Shown: positions 7,591 through 18,783, counted from the stretch's first letter. The stretch is DNA of 37,980 bases from Actinomycetes bacterium (GCA_021817065.1 JAKAWH010000017.1:1-37980), one strand, 5' to 3'. Program-made: numbers and translations. The notes: generated from the letters alone by a model not told the origin.

Positions 7591-9153
7591 ATGTCCACCC
7601 TTCCGAACGGCATTCCCGGCACCCCCGTCTCCACCCCCCAGACCAGGTCCCGGTTGCTCGATACGGCAGTCGACCTCCTGACCGGAAAGGATCTCTCCCA
7701 CCTGGTGGAACTGGTGGCCTGGAGCAGCCGACCGGGGGTGTACGAGGCCCGAGCAATCGACGGCTACGTCCGCTTCCAGAAGCACGTGACCAACGGCACC
7801 CTCACTTTTCCCGTCGACGAGATCGAGGGACGCAATCCTCTCGGCGACCAGGACGTGACCCGCTTCTCTCCCCTCGAATCCGAATTGGCCTCGTGCCTCC
7901 CCGACCGGTCAGGCAATAGCTACCCCTACGCCTACGAGCACGTCGCCCAGGTGTTCGACCACCGGTGCGCGCCCGATATCATCGCCGTCCACACTGCAGC
8001 GCACCGCTACGACGCCAACATCGGCAATCACGGCTCACTCAGCATCGTCCAGGCGAGGGCCCCTTTTATCGCCTCCGGTCCCGGCATCGCCCGGAAAGGA
8101 CTGGTCGAGGGCCATTGCCGCCTCGTCGACCTGGCGCCGACCGTCCTGGAACTGTTGGGCGCCCCTACCGGCCCGGGGATCGGCCCCTCCGGGCTGGCCC
8201 AGGAAGTGGGACTTCACCTTTCCCGGCAGGACGGGCAGGTGGTCACCTCGATTCTCGACGCCTCGGGGGGACCTCCCCGCCGAGTTCTGGTCTTCCTGAT
8301 GGATGGCTGCAACGCCAACGTCCTCTACGACGCAGCCGCCCGCGGCCAGGTTCCCACCATCGCCGGCCTGATCGAATCGGGCACCGCCCTGTCCTACGGC
8401 GCTATCTCCACCCTGCCGACCGTGACCCTGGCCAACCACACCACCCTGATGACCGGGTGCCACCCTGCCCACCATGGAGTTCTCCACAACGCATGGTGGG
8501 ATCGGGAGGCAGCCAGCCAGGTGATCACCGAGTCGCTGGCCACCTGGCAGACGGCGATGCAATGGCTTCTCCCCGGAGTGGAGACCATCCACGAAGCACT
8601 CAAGAGATTCCGGCCCGGTGCAGTGACCTATGCGGTCAACGAGCCCGCCGATCGGGGAGCAGACTGGTCCACTTTCGAGGTGTTCCGACAGGGGCGGCAG
8701 ATGGAGATCATGCCCAACCTGGCAGGACCTTTTCCACTGGCCCATCCCGAAGTCGCGGACTTCTCGCCCCACACCCGGTTCGGCGTGGTGGCCGAGACGA
8801 TGGCGCTCAACCACGCTCTCGGGCTGTGGAAGGGCGAGCTGGACGGCCGTTCCTGGCCCCTCCCCGACCTTTGCTGGGTCAACCTTCCGCTCGCCGACTC
8901 CGTCTTCCACGACACCGGTCCCCATTCGGAGCTTTCCCGCCTCGCCCTCGCCGAGACCGATGCACGCATCTCCGCCATACTTCGTGCGGTAGAGACTGCC
9001 GGCGCCCGCGAGGAGACGGCGGTCTTCGTCGTGGCCGACCATGGCATGGAGCAGTCCGACCCCAACCTGACCGAGAGCTGGGAACCCGCCCTCTCGGGTG
9101 CGGGCATCGACTTCCGGGACGAGGCGCACGGGTTCATCTACCTGGAGCCCTGA
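7591..9153 (+). CDS. Alkaline phosphatase-superfamily phosphodiesterase/nucleotide pyrophosphatase-like protein
   Basis: 520 residues from ATG 7591 (MSTLPNGIPGTP); an upstream TTG in frame has less support. The C-terminal part (from about residue 229) has a full type I phosphodiesterase set: first metal Asp in 'VLVFLMDGCN', nucleophile Thr in 'LPTVTLANHTTLMTG', then 'ADSVFHDTGPHS', 'VVADHGM' and a late His in 'EAHGFIYL'. The N-terminal 220 residues look like the end of another superfamily member: 'NIGNHGSLSIVQARAPFIASGPGI' then 'LVDLAPTVLELLGAP'. The enzyme should hydrolyse a phosphodiester or pyrophosphate with two metal ions; the substrate is unknown. No signal peptide is seen, so it is probably cytoplasmic. 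Confidence 0.85.
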   Translation: MSTLPNGIPGTPVSTPQTRSRLLDTAVDLLTGKDLSHLVELVAWSSRPGVYEARAIDGYVRFQKHVTNGTLTFPVDEIEGRNPLGDQDVTRFSPLESELASCLPDRSGNSYPYAYEHVAQVFDHRCAPDIIAVHTAAHRYDANIGNHGSLSIVQARAPFIASGPGIARKGLVEGHCRLVDLAPTVLELLGAPTGPGIGPSGLAQEVGLHLSRQDGQVVTSILDASGGPPRRVLVFLMDGCNANVLYDAAARGQVPTIAGLIESGTALSYGAISTLPTVTLANHTTLMTGCHPAHHGVLHNAWWDREAASQVITESLATWQTAMQWLLPGVETIHEALKRFRPGAVTYAVNEPADRGADWSTFEVFRQGRQMEIMPNLAGPFPLAHPEVADFSPHTRFGVVAETMALNHALGLWKGELDGRSWPLPDLCWVNLPLADSVFHDTGPHSELSRLALAETDARISAILRAVETAGAREETAVFVVADHGMEQSDPNLTESWEPALSGAGIDFRDEAHGFIYLEP

Positions 9154-9197
9154 GGAAGGCCGACCCGGCCTTGGGCTCCCTCACCGCCGGTCTCCGG

Positions 9198-9225
9198 CAG
9201 GCGGTTCAGGGCAGGCGGTTCAGGG
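9198..9225. repeat. 14-bp tandem duplication at the end of the LOG-family gene
   Basis: CAGGCGGTTCAGGG occurs at 9198-9211 and again at 9212-9225 without a gap. Read on the minus strand it supplies the last codons (ALNRLP) and the TGA of the LOG-family gene. Fourteen is not a multiple of three, so the duplication changes the frame at the C-terminus. Confidence 0.9.
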
Positions 9226-10255
9226 CATCGATCAGCTCGCGCAAGCGACCGTAGTGCTTCTTGTCGAAACGCAGGGCTATGCGCGCAAGGTCCAGGTGAT
9301 CGGCTCCGGCACGCTCCGGCGGCAGCGGCCCGACAGAGCGGATGGAGCCTCCCGAAAGGAGACCCGCGTACTCGGCGGAGAGATCCTTGAGCTGTGTTGC
9401 CGTGGGAGCGCGCTGCAACCGGATCACCAGCAGATCACCGACCCACCTGCACGAGTGGTAGTTCGAATAGAAACCGATGATCGCGTCTGCTGCCGTGTTC
9501 ACATCGTCGGTGATGGTGAAGAGCATCCGGTCCTCTGGCAATACGAGGCCACGTGCGACCAATTCGGTGATCACGAAGGAGGTCCATCGCTCCCAGTACC
9601 CGTCTCCGGGAACGTCTACGAGGACGATCGGCGCGGGTTGCGCCTTGCCGGTCTGGAGCAAGGTGAGCAATTCGAAGGTTTCGTCCATCGTCCCGAACCC
9701 GCCCGGAAGGACCGCGAATCCGTGGGACTCCTTCATCAGCATCAGCTTGCGGGTAAAGAAATATCTCATCTCGACTAGCTTTGGATCCGAAGCGATGAAA
9801 CGATTGGCGCTCTCGAAGGGGAGGCGGATCAGCACGCCGATCGCGTTGTCGATTCCGGCTCCTTCCATTCCCGCGGCCATGATCCCGGGTCCCGCACCGG
9901 TCACCACCATGAATCCGGCGCGAGCAACGGCCGCGGCCAGATCCCGTGCTTGGGAATAGGACGGATTGTCCGGAGCGACACGAGCCGAGCCGAAAATGGT
10001 TACCTTTCGCCGCTCCCGATAGGGACGGAACATTCGGAAGGCGTCCGCCATCTCCTCCAGGACGGCCCGGATGATCTTCAAATTGCCGGCGTCGGGTTCC
10101 TCTGCTGCCAGTTCAAGAACCGTGGAGAACATCGACGCGAAAAGAGTGCGGTGGTGCTCGACGCCGGCAGTGTCGAGAAACTGCTCCACGAGGTAGCCGT
10201 CCTCGTCGGACTCCTCCCCGATCTGGTTCTCGGGATTCCCCGGGATCTCCTCCAC
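9206..10255 (-). CDS. LOG-family protein (TIGR00730-like Rossmann-fold nucleotide hydrolase)
   Basis: 349 residues starting at a GTG (MEEIPGNPENQIG). The core has 'KVTIFGSARVAPDNPSYSQA', 'MVVTGAGPGIMAAGMEGAG' and the family signature PGGFGTMDE, whose Arg/Glu-rich surroundings bind and cleave nucleotide 5'-monophosphates in LOG (Lonely Guy) phosphoribohydrolases. This is the longer bacterial form, with about 80 extra N-terminal residues and a C-terminal extension. In such proteins cytokinin activation is not assured; nucleotide recycling is the safer guess. The gene is divergent from alanine dehydrogenase and convergent with the phosphodiesterase. Its last codons fall in a 14-bp tandem duplication. 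Confidence 0.88.
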   Translation of the reverse strand: MEEIPGNPENQIGEESDEDGYLVEQFLDTAGVEHHRTLFASMFSTVLELAAEEPDAGNLKIIRAVLEEMADAFRMFRPYRERRKVTIFGSARVAPDNPSYSQARDLAAAVARAGFMVVTGAGPGIMAAGMEGAGIDNAIGVLIRLPFESANRFIASDPKLVEMRYFFTRKLMLMKESHGFAVLPGGFGTMDETFELLTLLQTGKAQPAPIVLVDVPGDGYWERWTSFVITELVARGLVLPEDRMLFTITDDVNTAADAIIGFYSNYHSCRWVGDLLVIRLQRAPTATQLKDLSAEYAGLLSGGSIRSVGPLPPERAGADHLDLARIALRFDKKHYGRLRELIDALNRLP

Positions 10256-10424
10256 GTCACGACACTAACCGCATAACGGCTTTGCCGGTCCAATGGCTCT
10301 AGGATCTGTGCCACTGTGAACAAGAGGAAGTTCTTGCGCTCAAGCCGATTTGTCCCGCTCCGTGCTGCAACCCGGCCGGTCCGCGCCGGCCACGTCTGCG
10401 CTGGCCCGTGCAATCTCTAACCCA

Positions 10425-11543
10425 ATGATCGTCGGGGTCCCCACTGAGGTGAAGCCGGGCGAGAACCGGGTGGCAGTCACTCCCGATGGAGTGCGCGAGC
10501 TCGTGCACATGGGCCACCGGGTGCTGGTACAGTCCGGTGCCGGGCTCGGTTCGTCCCTGGACGACGCCTCGTTCGCCGCCGCGGGAGCCGAGTTGGTCAC
10601 GGCCGAGAGCGCATGGGAAGCCGAACTGGTGGTCAAGGTCAAAGAGCCCCAGCTCTCCGAGTTTGGCTATCTGCGCGCCGGTATGGCTCTTTTCGCCTAC
10701 CTCCACCTCGCCGCCTATCCGGAGGTCGCCCGGGCCCTGGTGGACGCCCGGGTCACCGCCATCGCCTATGAGACCGTGCAGAGACCCGACGGGGCACTCC
10801 CCCTTCTCGCCCCGATGTCTGAGGTGGCAGGCCGGATGGCACCCCAGATCGGGGCCCACTTCCTGGAGCGGGGACACGGTGGCCGCGGCATCCTGCTCGG
10901 GGGAGCCCCCGGTACCCGGCCGGCCCGGGTGGTCGTTCTGGGAGCAGGGAACGTCGGGTGGAACGCCGCCTGGATTGCTCAGGGCATGGAGGCGGAGGTA
11001 CTCCTTCTTGATCGGGACATCGACCGGCTCCGGTGGGTCGATCAGATTCATCGCGGAAGGATAATGACTCTTGCTTCGAACCGCGGGGTGGTCGAGCGCT
11101 CCGTCGCCGATGCCGACCTTGTAATCGGGGCAGTGCTGGTGGCAGGGGGCAAAGCTCCGGTGGTAGTGAGCGAGCAGATGGTGGCATCGATGAAGCCGGG
11201 GTCGGTGATCGTCGACGTGGCAGTGGACCAGGGAGGATGCATAGAGACCACCCGAGAGACCACCCACGACAGCCCTGTGTACGTCGACCACGGCGTCCTC
11301 CATTACGCGGTGGGCAATATTCCGGCGGCGGTGCCCCATACGTCCACCTATGCCCTGACCAACGCGACCATTCCCGGACTGGTCGAGCTCGCCACCAAGG
11401 GTGTCGCCGCTGCCCTGGCGAGCAATCCTTCCCTGACACGCGGGCTCAATGTAGCTGCCGGAGCGGTGGTCAACGACCATGTGGCAGAAGTCCTGGCTGA
11501 TCTTCCATCTGCCGGGCTGGTAGATGTGGTGGCGTCTCTATGA
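10425..11543 (+). CDS. ald: Alanine dehydrogenase
   Basis: 372 residues from ATG 10425 (MIVGVPTEVKPGENRVAVTP), the standard length and start of L-alanine dehydrogenase. The substrate region includes 'GHRVLVQSGAGLGSSLDD' and 'AELVVKVKEPQ' with the catalytic Lys. 'YETVQ' then 'LPLLAPMSEVAGRMAPQIGA' follow, and the NAD-binding Rossmann motif is 'VVVLGAGNVGWNAA'. The C-terminus 'HYAVGNIPAAVPHTSTYALTNATIP' is also diagnostic. It interconverts alanine with pyruvate, ammonia and NADH in the cytoplasm. In mycobacteria ald is induced when oxygen falls, which is interesting given the DosR-type box just after this gene, although that box faces the next gene. Reading frames starting earlier (10350) lack support. 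Confidence 0.95.
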   Translation: MIVGVPTEVKPGENRVAVTPDGVRELVHMGHRVLVQSGAGLGSSLDDASFAAAGAELVTAESAWEAELVVKVKEPQLSEFGYLRAGMALFAYLHLAAYPEVARALVDARVTAIAYETVQRPDGALPLLAPMSEVAGRMAPQIGAHFLERGHGGRGILLGGAPGTRPARVVVLGAGNVGWNAAWIAQGMEAEVLLLDRDIDRLRWVDQIHRGRIMTLASNRGVVERSVADADLVIGAVLVAGGKAPVVVSEQMVASMKPGSVIVDVAVDQGGCIETTRETTHDSPVYVDHGVLHYAVGNIPAAVPHTSTYALTNATIPGLVELATKGVAAALASNPSLTRGLNVAAGAVVNDHVAEVLADLPSAGLVDVVASL

Positions 11544-11616
11544 GAACGACCGAGGTCTCGCTCCACCCCGGGGCGCAACCGCCCGGACCTTGACCGGGAC
11601 GCAACCGGAGGAAGAA

Positions 11617-11630
11617 GGGACTTTAGTCCC
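11617..11630 (+). promoter_or_regulatory. DosR/DevR-type box
   Basis: GGGACTTTAGTCCC is a perfect inverted repeat (GGGACT-TT-AGTCCC). It fits the core of the mycobacterial DosR motif GGGACTWWAGTCCC at every position, though the flanking bases differ from the full consensus. Its centre is 42 bases before the ATG at 11666, and TTGACA follows at once at 11631. DosR turns on genes in hypoxia or under NO. Whether this organism has a DosR protein cannot be seen here. Confidence 0.7.
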
Positions 11631-11665
11631 TTGACACGATTTAGCCGGTTCGCAAGGGTAACGGC

Positions 11666-12301
11666 ATGAACGTCCTCATGGTCGAAACGCTCTCACCCTT
11701 GGCGGCAGAGACAGCCGGCGTCCTGCGCACTGCGGGCGTTCAGGTTCGTAGCTGCCGCGACAGCCTGGACGGATTCGCTTGCCGGGCACTCCGGGGCGGT
11801 GATTGCCCGTTCGACACGGGTCCCATCGACGCAGCCGTTGCCGTGCGGGCCGGTAACGGTGCAATTACCACCTTCGGCGGAAACCGAGACACCGTCCCTG
11901 GCCTGGACGAGCAGGGGATCGCCTGCTCGATTCGTCGCCACGTGCCACTAGTGATGGTGTGCGACACCGGCGACCCTTGGGGAGGTCCCTTTGACGAGTG
12001 GATCGAAGCCGCCTGCGTCCATGACGAGGTGGGCGAGGAAATAGAGGCAGTCGTGGAAGGGCGTTCGGAGACCTATTCCGCGGTTGCCACCAAGGCACTG
12101 GGCGATGCTCTCCGGATCTACGGCGTGGAGGCTGCATCTCCTTCTGCTTCGGTAGTCCGCAAGAATGGGCAGCTCGCAGCCACCATCGGCCTACCAGCTG
12201 GGCTGGACGGCGACGTGAAAGATGGGTGCGCCGTCAAGGTTCACGACGCACTCCACGCCTTCGACCCGTGGATCGCCACCATCAACGTAACGATCACCTG
12301 A
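11666..12301 (+). CDS. Unknown protein behind a DosR-type box; possible Asp23-like C-terminus
   Basis: 211 residues from ATG 11666, with AAGGG seven bases upstream as a modest ribosome site. I do not recognise the N-terminal 120 residues. They start 'MNVLMVETLSPLAAETAGVL' like an alpha/beta fold and contain several cysteines ('SCRDSLDGFACRALRGGDCPF', 'IACSIRRHVPLVMVCD'). The last 70 residues, 'YSAVATKALGDALRIYGVEAA' to 'VKVHDALHAFDPWIATINVTIT', resemble the beta-rich Asp23/Gls24 stress domain in pattern, but this is only a visual match. No signal peptide or membrane segment is seen. The perfect DosR-type palindrome upstream suggests induction by low oxygen or redox stress. It is convergent with ftsX. 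Confidence 0.7.
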   Translation: MNVLMVETLSPLAAETAGVLRTAGVQVRSCRDSLDGFACRALRGGDCPFDTGPIDAAVAVRAGNGAITTFGGNRDTVPGLDEQGIACSIRRHVPLVMVCDTGDPWGGPFDEWIEAACVHDEVGEEIEAVVEGRSETYSAVATKALGDALRIYGVEAASPSASVVRKNGQLAATIGLPAGLDGDVKDGCAVKVHDALHAFDPWIATINVTIT

Positions 12302-12340
12302 CGAGGTGGGCCGGAAAGCCCATTCGTTACCGATCGAGCC

Positions 12341-13240
12341 TCAAACGTCCAGGAATCGCCTAAGGGCCAGCGCGGAGCCCCCTGCCCCGATGATCGCACC
12401 GAAGGCGATCAGCAGCAGGTAGATGATCACCGTCTCTCCGGTTGAGGCGGTCATCGGCTGAAGGAGCTGTATCTTGTTCTCCGAGATCAGCTTGCGAAAC
12501 TCGCTGGCGAAGAAGGTCGTCAACCCGCAGCCAATCGCCGCTCCCACCACCCCCTGGATGAGACCCTCGGCCATGAAAGGGATCCTGATGAACCAGTTGG
12601 TGGCCCCCACCAGCTTCATCACCCCCACCTCTTTGCGCCGGGAGTAGATGGCGAGGCGGATCGAGTTGAGGATCAACACCACTGACGAGACCAGCAAGCC
12701 CAATGCCGCCACCACCGCTGCCACTTGCAAGAACTTGGAGAGCTTGAGGAGCTGCTCGACCTCGCCTTTGGCGTACTCGACTGCGCTCACTCCCGGCTGG
12801 TTGGTGAACTCGGCCCCCACCTGGCTGGCCTGGGAAGCGTGATTCAGCTTGATGCGGAAAGAAACCGGGAGTTGAGACGGCGCCGTGATAGCACCGCGCA
12901 GGGTGGGATCGTTGGCGAACATCTTCTGGTACTCGACGAACGCGCATTCCTGATTGCAGAAGGTCTCCTTGGCGACCTGCGGCATGTTGGAAAGCTGGCT
13001 CTCCACCGCTTTGGCTTGCGGATCGCTCCGGGCGGTGACATTGCCGTTCATGAAGATCGCAACAGTGACGCCGCTCTGCCAGCGCGCAGTCGCGTGGTCG
13101 ACCTCTTGGCGGAAGAGGGCCGCGACCCCGACAAACGAGAGGGAAAAAGCCACCGTCACGATGGCGGCGAAGCTCACCATCCAGTTCCGCCACAGGTTGG
13201 TGGACGTCTCTTTGACGACGTATTCGAAGGGAACTGCCAT
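12341..13240 (-). CDS. ftsX: Cell-division ABC transporter permease FtsX
   Basis: 299 residues with the FtsX layout: a cytoplasmic start (MAVPFEYVVKETSTNLWRNW), one membrane helix, an extracellular domain of about 130 residues, then three membrane helices. The 'RKEVGVMKLVGATNWFIRIPF' loop that couples to FtsE lies between helices two and three. FtsEX does not transport; it uses ATP to activate peptidoglycan hydrolases at the septum (RipC/NlpC-P60 types in actinobacteria). The extracellular domain has two close cysteines (FCNQECAF), possibly a disulfide. It follows ftsE by ten bases in the same operon. The usual neighbour smpB is not downstream; instead the gene ends convergent with an unknown gene. 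Confidence 0.95.
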   Translation of the reverse strand: MAVPFEYVVKETSTNLWRNWMVSFAAIVTVAFSLSFVGVAALFRQEVDHATARWQSGVTVAIFMNGNVTARSDPQAKAVESQLSNMPQVAKETFCNQECAFVEYQKMFANDPTLRGAITAPSQLPVSFRIKLNHASQASQVGAEFTNQPGVSAVEYAKGEVEQLLKLSKFLQVAAVVAALGLLVSSVVLILNSIRLAIYSRRKEVGVMKLVGATNWFIRIPFMAEGLIQGVVGAAIGCGLTTFFASEFRKLISENKIQLLQPMTASTGETVIIYLLLIAFGAIIGAGGSALALRRFLDV

Positions 13241-13250
13241 CAGTTATCGG

Positions 13251-13940
13251 TCAGGTCCCGTACCCGTAGATGCCCCGGACCTGGTCGCGCATCACGTGCC
13301 CGTGAGCTAGCTCGATCACCCTCCGGCGCATCGAGTCGACGATCACGAAATCGTGGGTGGCCATGATGACGGTAGTCCCGGTCTTGTTGATCCGATCCAG
13401 CAGCCGCATGATGCCGCGGGTGGTAGCCGGATCCAGGTTCCCGGTTGGCTCGTCGGCCAGCAGCACCAGGGGGCGGTTCACAAAAGCCCGCGCAATGGCG
13501 ACCCGCTGCTGCTCACCACCCGAGAGCTCGTTTGGCAGCCGGTCCGACTTCTTGGCCAGCCCCACCAAATCGAGCACCTGGGGGACCTGGGTGGCGATGA
13601 TGTGGCGGGGCCGCCCGATCACCTCAAGCGCAAAAGCGACGTTCTCGGAAACCGTCTTGTTGGGGAGAAGCCGGAAGTCCTGGAAGACGCAACCTAGATT
13701 TCGCCGAAGGTAGGGAACCTTCCAGGTCGACAACCGGCCGATCTGCTTGCCAGCGACCCAAATCTTCCCAGAGTCAGGTACTTCCTCGCGCAGCAGCAGC
13801 CGGAGAAAAGTCGTCTTGCCCGACCCGCTTGGGCCGACCAGGAACACGAACTCGCCCTTCTGGATGTCGGTCGTGCACGCTTCCAGCGCCATGATCGACC
13901 CATCCTTGTAGGTCTTGGTGACGTTCTCGAAACGGATCAT
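13251..13940 (-). CDS. ftsE: Cell-division ATP-binding protein FtsE
   Basis: 229 residues. The ABC motifs are complete: Walker [11 protein letters not shown]-loop 'CVFQDFRLL', signature [14 protein letters not shown], Walker B '[13 protein letters not shown]' and switch His in 'VIMATHDF'. The start '[20 protein letters not shown]' and '[16 protein letters not shown]' are typical of FtsE rather than LolD. It sits on the inner membrane face bound to FtsX, and ATP hydrolysis drives septal hydrolase activation. The gene lies 14 bases after prfB and ten before ftsX, so prfB-ftsE-ftsX are probably one transcript, an order common in actinobacteria. Confidence 0.96.
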   Translation of the reverse strand: MIRFENVTKTYKDGSIMALEACTTDIQKGEFVFLVGPSGSGKTTFLRLLLREEVPDSGKIWVAGKQIGRLSTWKVPYLRRNLGCVFQDFRLLPNKTVSENVAFALEVIGRPRHIIATQVPQVLDLVGLAKKSDRLPNELSGGEQQRVAIARAFVNRPLVLLADEPTGNLDPATTRGIMRLLDRINKTGTTVIMATHDFVIVDSMRRRVIELAHGHVMRDQVRGIYGYGT

Positions 13941-13954
13941 GACTACCGGCGAGC

Positions 13955-15061
13955 TTACCCGGCTCGTTCGCGTTGCCAGCGAAGGAATGCGTCGATGAAT
14001 TCGTCCAGATCGCCGTCGAGCACGCCGTCGACGTTGCCCTCCTGATGGTCGGTGCGAAGATCCTTCACCATGCGGTACGGGGCCAGCACGTACGAGCGGA
14101 TCTGGCTCCCCCAGGATATCTCCGCCTTGGGGCCGCTCAAGCCCTCCAGTTCGGCTCGTCGCTGCTGACGACCCAGCTCAGCCAGCTTGGCTCCAAGGAT
14201 CTGCATGGCTCGTGCCTTGTTCTGGAACTGGCTCCGCTCGTTCTGGCACGAGACCACCAGACCGGTCGGCAGGTGGGTGATCCGGACCGCCGAATCAGTG
14301 ACGTTGACGTGCTGGCCTCCTGCTCCGGACGACCGGTAGGTGTCGATTCGCAGGTCCTTGTCGTCGATCTCGACGTCCCGGGACGCATCCTCGACGAATG
14401 GAGTCACGTCGAACGAGGAGAAGCTGGTCTGCCGCCGATGGGCGGAATCAAAAGGCGACATGCGTACCAGACGATGGACGCCCCTCTCGGCACACAGGAG
14501 CCCGTAGGCAAAGCGGCCCTTGACGATGAAGGTTGCCGACTGGATACCCGCCTCCTGACCCGGAGACGCCTCGTCGAGCTCGACGTCGAAGCCGCGGCGC
14601 TCGGCCCACCTCAGGTACATCCGGAGCATCATCTCTGCCCAGTCCTGCGCGTCGGTCCCGCCCTCCCCCGAATGGATCTCGCAAACCGCGTCTCCCTCGT
14701 CATACTCCCCGGAAAAGAGGGCACGCAGCTCCAGTGCATCGAGCCGGCGCCCGAGATCGCGCACCAGGTCAGCGATCTCCTCCTCGACAGACTCGTCCTC
14801 CTCCTCGGTGGCGAGCTGGTAGAGCGCTTCGGCATCCGAGTGCTTCGAGCGCAGCGAGGCGAGCAGATCGGCGTCGTCCTTGTCGCGTCCGTACGCGGTG
14901 GTGATTGCCTTGGCCGACTCGGGATCGTCCCACAAACCGGGGCGAGACATTTCCCTCTCTGCTTCGGCGATACGCGTCCGGAGCGCGTCGAGGTTCAGGT
15001 AAGCCTCCGCCTCGGAAACCCGCTTGCCGAGCGCGGCGAGATCAGCATCGTAATCCCGCAA
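13955..15061 (-). CDS. prfB: Peptide chain release factor 2
   Basis: 368 residues starting at TTG 15061 ([15 protein letters not shown]). The stop-codon reading motif SPF is in '[15 protein letters not shown]' and the catalytic GGQ is in '[20 protein letters not shown]'. SPF rather than PxT marks it as RF2, which ends translation at UGA and UAA. The N-terminal coiled-coil domain is complete in one frame, so the programmed +1 frameshift that controls RF2 in E. coli is absent here. The start lies three bases beyond the secA stop, suggesting translation coupled to secA. Confidence 0.96.
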   Translation of the reverse strand: MRDYDADLAALGKRVSEAEAYLNLDALRTRIAEAEREMSRPGLWDDPESAKAITTAYGRDKDDADLLASLRSKHSDAEALYQLATEEEDESVEEEIADLVRDLGRRLDALELRALFSGEYDEGDAVCEIHSGEGGTDAQDWAEMMLRMYLRWAERRGFDVELDEASPGQEAGIQSATFIVKGRFAYGLLCAERGVHRLVRMSPFDSAHRRQTSFSSFDVTPFVEDASRDVEIDDKDLRIDTYRSSGAGGQHVNVTDSAVRITHLPTGLVVSCQNERSQFQNKARAMQILGAKLAELGRQQRRAELEGLSGPKAEISWGSQIRSYVLAPYRMVKDLRTDHQEGNVDGVLDGDLDEFIDAFLRWQRERAG

Positions 15062-15064
15062 TTC

Positions 15065-17905
<2,841 letters not shown>

Positions 17906-17920
17906 GATCCGCCAATCCTA

Positions 17921-18031
17921 CTTCCCCGGACCTACCGGGCCGGGGAAGAGGGAACCGTTCCCGCATAGTCGTGGGCGAGCAACACCAGCCTTTCGGCAAC
18001 GCGGGCGCCCACCGAAGAGGCAGGCGCCCGC
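17921..18031 (-). promoter_or_regulatory. Hairpin-rich leader between hpf and secA
   Basis: The 185 bases between hpf and secA carry three inverted repeats: GCGGGCGCC/GGCGCCCGC (18001-18009 with 18023-18031), GGGAAC/GTTCCC (17950-17955 with 17957-17962) and CTTCCCCGG/CCGGGGAAG (17921-17929 with 17940-17948). The first may end the hpf transcript. The last lies about 15 bases before the secA ATG and could mask its translation start. No T-run follows any of them, so their role is open. Confidence 0.45.
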
Positions 18032-18090
18032 TTCCCTCGGGGGAGCAGCACCAGTGCCTCGGTTGCAGGCGGGCCGGTCCCCCCTGGTAG

Positions 18091-18384
18091 TTAGTGGACC
18101 TTCAGCTTCTCCACCCGGTGAATCGCCTTGCCGAAGACCCGGTCGAGCGCCGCCCCGGGCGCCGGACCTGCTGCCTTGACGCGGATGACCCGCCGCCGTG
18201 CTCCTACTACTACCAGGTTGCATACATCCTTATCGGCGATGCGGGGGTTCTTCTCTTCCGTGAAGCGGACTTCCGCCCGCTCTACCCCGCCCACGTACCG
18301 TCCCAGCCGGGCAACCTTGTCCTCGGCGGTCTGGATGAGCCCTCGGGTGAGATGCAGATTCTTCCCGCTCACCTCGACGTCCAT
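18091..18384 (-). CDS. Short ribosome hibernation-promoting factor (HPF/RaiA family)
   Basis: 97 residues from ATG 18384, fixed by GGAGGT six bases upstream; an ATG six codons earlier has no such site. The sequence 'MDVEVSGKNLHLTRGLIQTAEDKVARLGRYVGG' followed by 'AEVRFTEEKNPRIADKDVCNLVV' and a basic 'GARRRVIRVKAAG' is the S30AE/HPF N-terminal domain, which sits in the mRNA/tRNA channel of idle ribosomes. The C-terminal dimerisation domain of long HPF, which most actinobacteria have, is missing, so this is the short form. A candidate structured RNA lies directly upstream on the same strand and secA is downstream. Confidence 0.9.
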   Translation of the reverse strand: MDVEVSGKNLHLTRGLIQTAEDKVARLGRYVGGVERAEVRFTEEKNPRIADKDVCNLVVVGARRRVIRVKAAGPAPGAALDRVFGKAIHRVEKLKVH

Positions 18385-18424
18385 GCTGTCACCTCCAGTC
18401 ACGTATATTCGGCTAGGTCATGGT

Positions 18425-18447
18425 GATCGCCCGGCAGCCGGGCGATC
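18425..18447 (-). terminator. Hairpin ending the candidate RNA, upstream of hpf
   Basis: GATCGCCCGG/CCGGGCGATC with a three-base loop gives a perfect ten-pair stem. It lies just past the 3' arm of the candidate RNA and before the hpf ribosome site. No T-run follows on the minus strand, so termination is inferred from position and stability; many high-GC terminators lack the run. It could instead be part of the hpf leader. Confidence 0.5.
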
Positions 18448-18777
18448 TATGTCATTTCAGGTACTCACATAAGGGTCGCGTACGGCTGACCTGGTCTTTG
18501 CCCCCACACTCGCCTGCTGCGAGGCTGCCCGGCCCGGTTCCCGGCGGCAAGGTCGACCAGATGTCCCGACAGGGTGGAGCACCTGGCCTCGCATAGCCCA
18601 GCGGTACCGTGGGTGGCCGGCTTCCCCTCTTCGCGCCCGGCCTCCCCGGCGGGGAGGAACGGACGGCAGGGCTTACTTCTAAACCGCGCCATGCTCAGCA
18701 ACGAATGTTGCCTTATGTGGGTCGTTTCGCCCGCGGCTGGCATCGACTTGCAACCACAGACCCGTACGCGACCCATC
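18448..18777 (-). ncRNA. Candidate structured RNA of unknown class between ahcY and hpf
   Basis: No protein gene fits this 488-base gap. Its ends are complementary: CCGTACGCGACCC at 18762-18774 pairs with GGGTCGCGTACGG at 18473-18485, 13 of 13 bases and about 275 bases apart. Inside are CTGGTC/GACCAG (18491-18496 with 18555-18560), CTCGC/GCGAG (18509-18523), CCTCCCC/GGGGAGG (18641-18657), CCGG-TTC-CCGG (18534-18544) and GCAAC/GTTGC (18698-18711). A further pair, CACATAAGG (18466-18474) with CCTTATGTG (18711-18719), competes with the closing helix. On the minus strand a -10 TAGAAT (18784-18789) sits seven to nine bases before the 5' arm, and a stable hairpin follows the 3' arm. I could not match RNase P, tmRNA, SRP or a known riboswitch signature. 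It may be a 6S/Ms1-like RNA or something new. Confidence 0.5.
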
Positions 18778-18783
18778 ACGAGA

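Noticed and set aside
12307-12322. TGGGC/GCCCA hairpin between the DosR-box gene and ftsX as a terminator
   Set aside because: Only five pairs and no clear T-run; it may help end convergent transcripts but cannot be told from chance.
13955-15061. Programmed frameshift in prfB
   Set aside because: The N-terminal domain is open in one frame from TTG 15061 with no internal TGA, so no recoding is needed.
18425-18777. RNase P RNA, tmRNA or SRP RNA for the structured region
   Set aside because: I searched both strands by eye for GAGGAAAGTCC-type, GGTTTCGAC-type and GGAAGGNAGCAGC-type signatures and for a tRNA-like 3' end with CCA; none is present.
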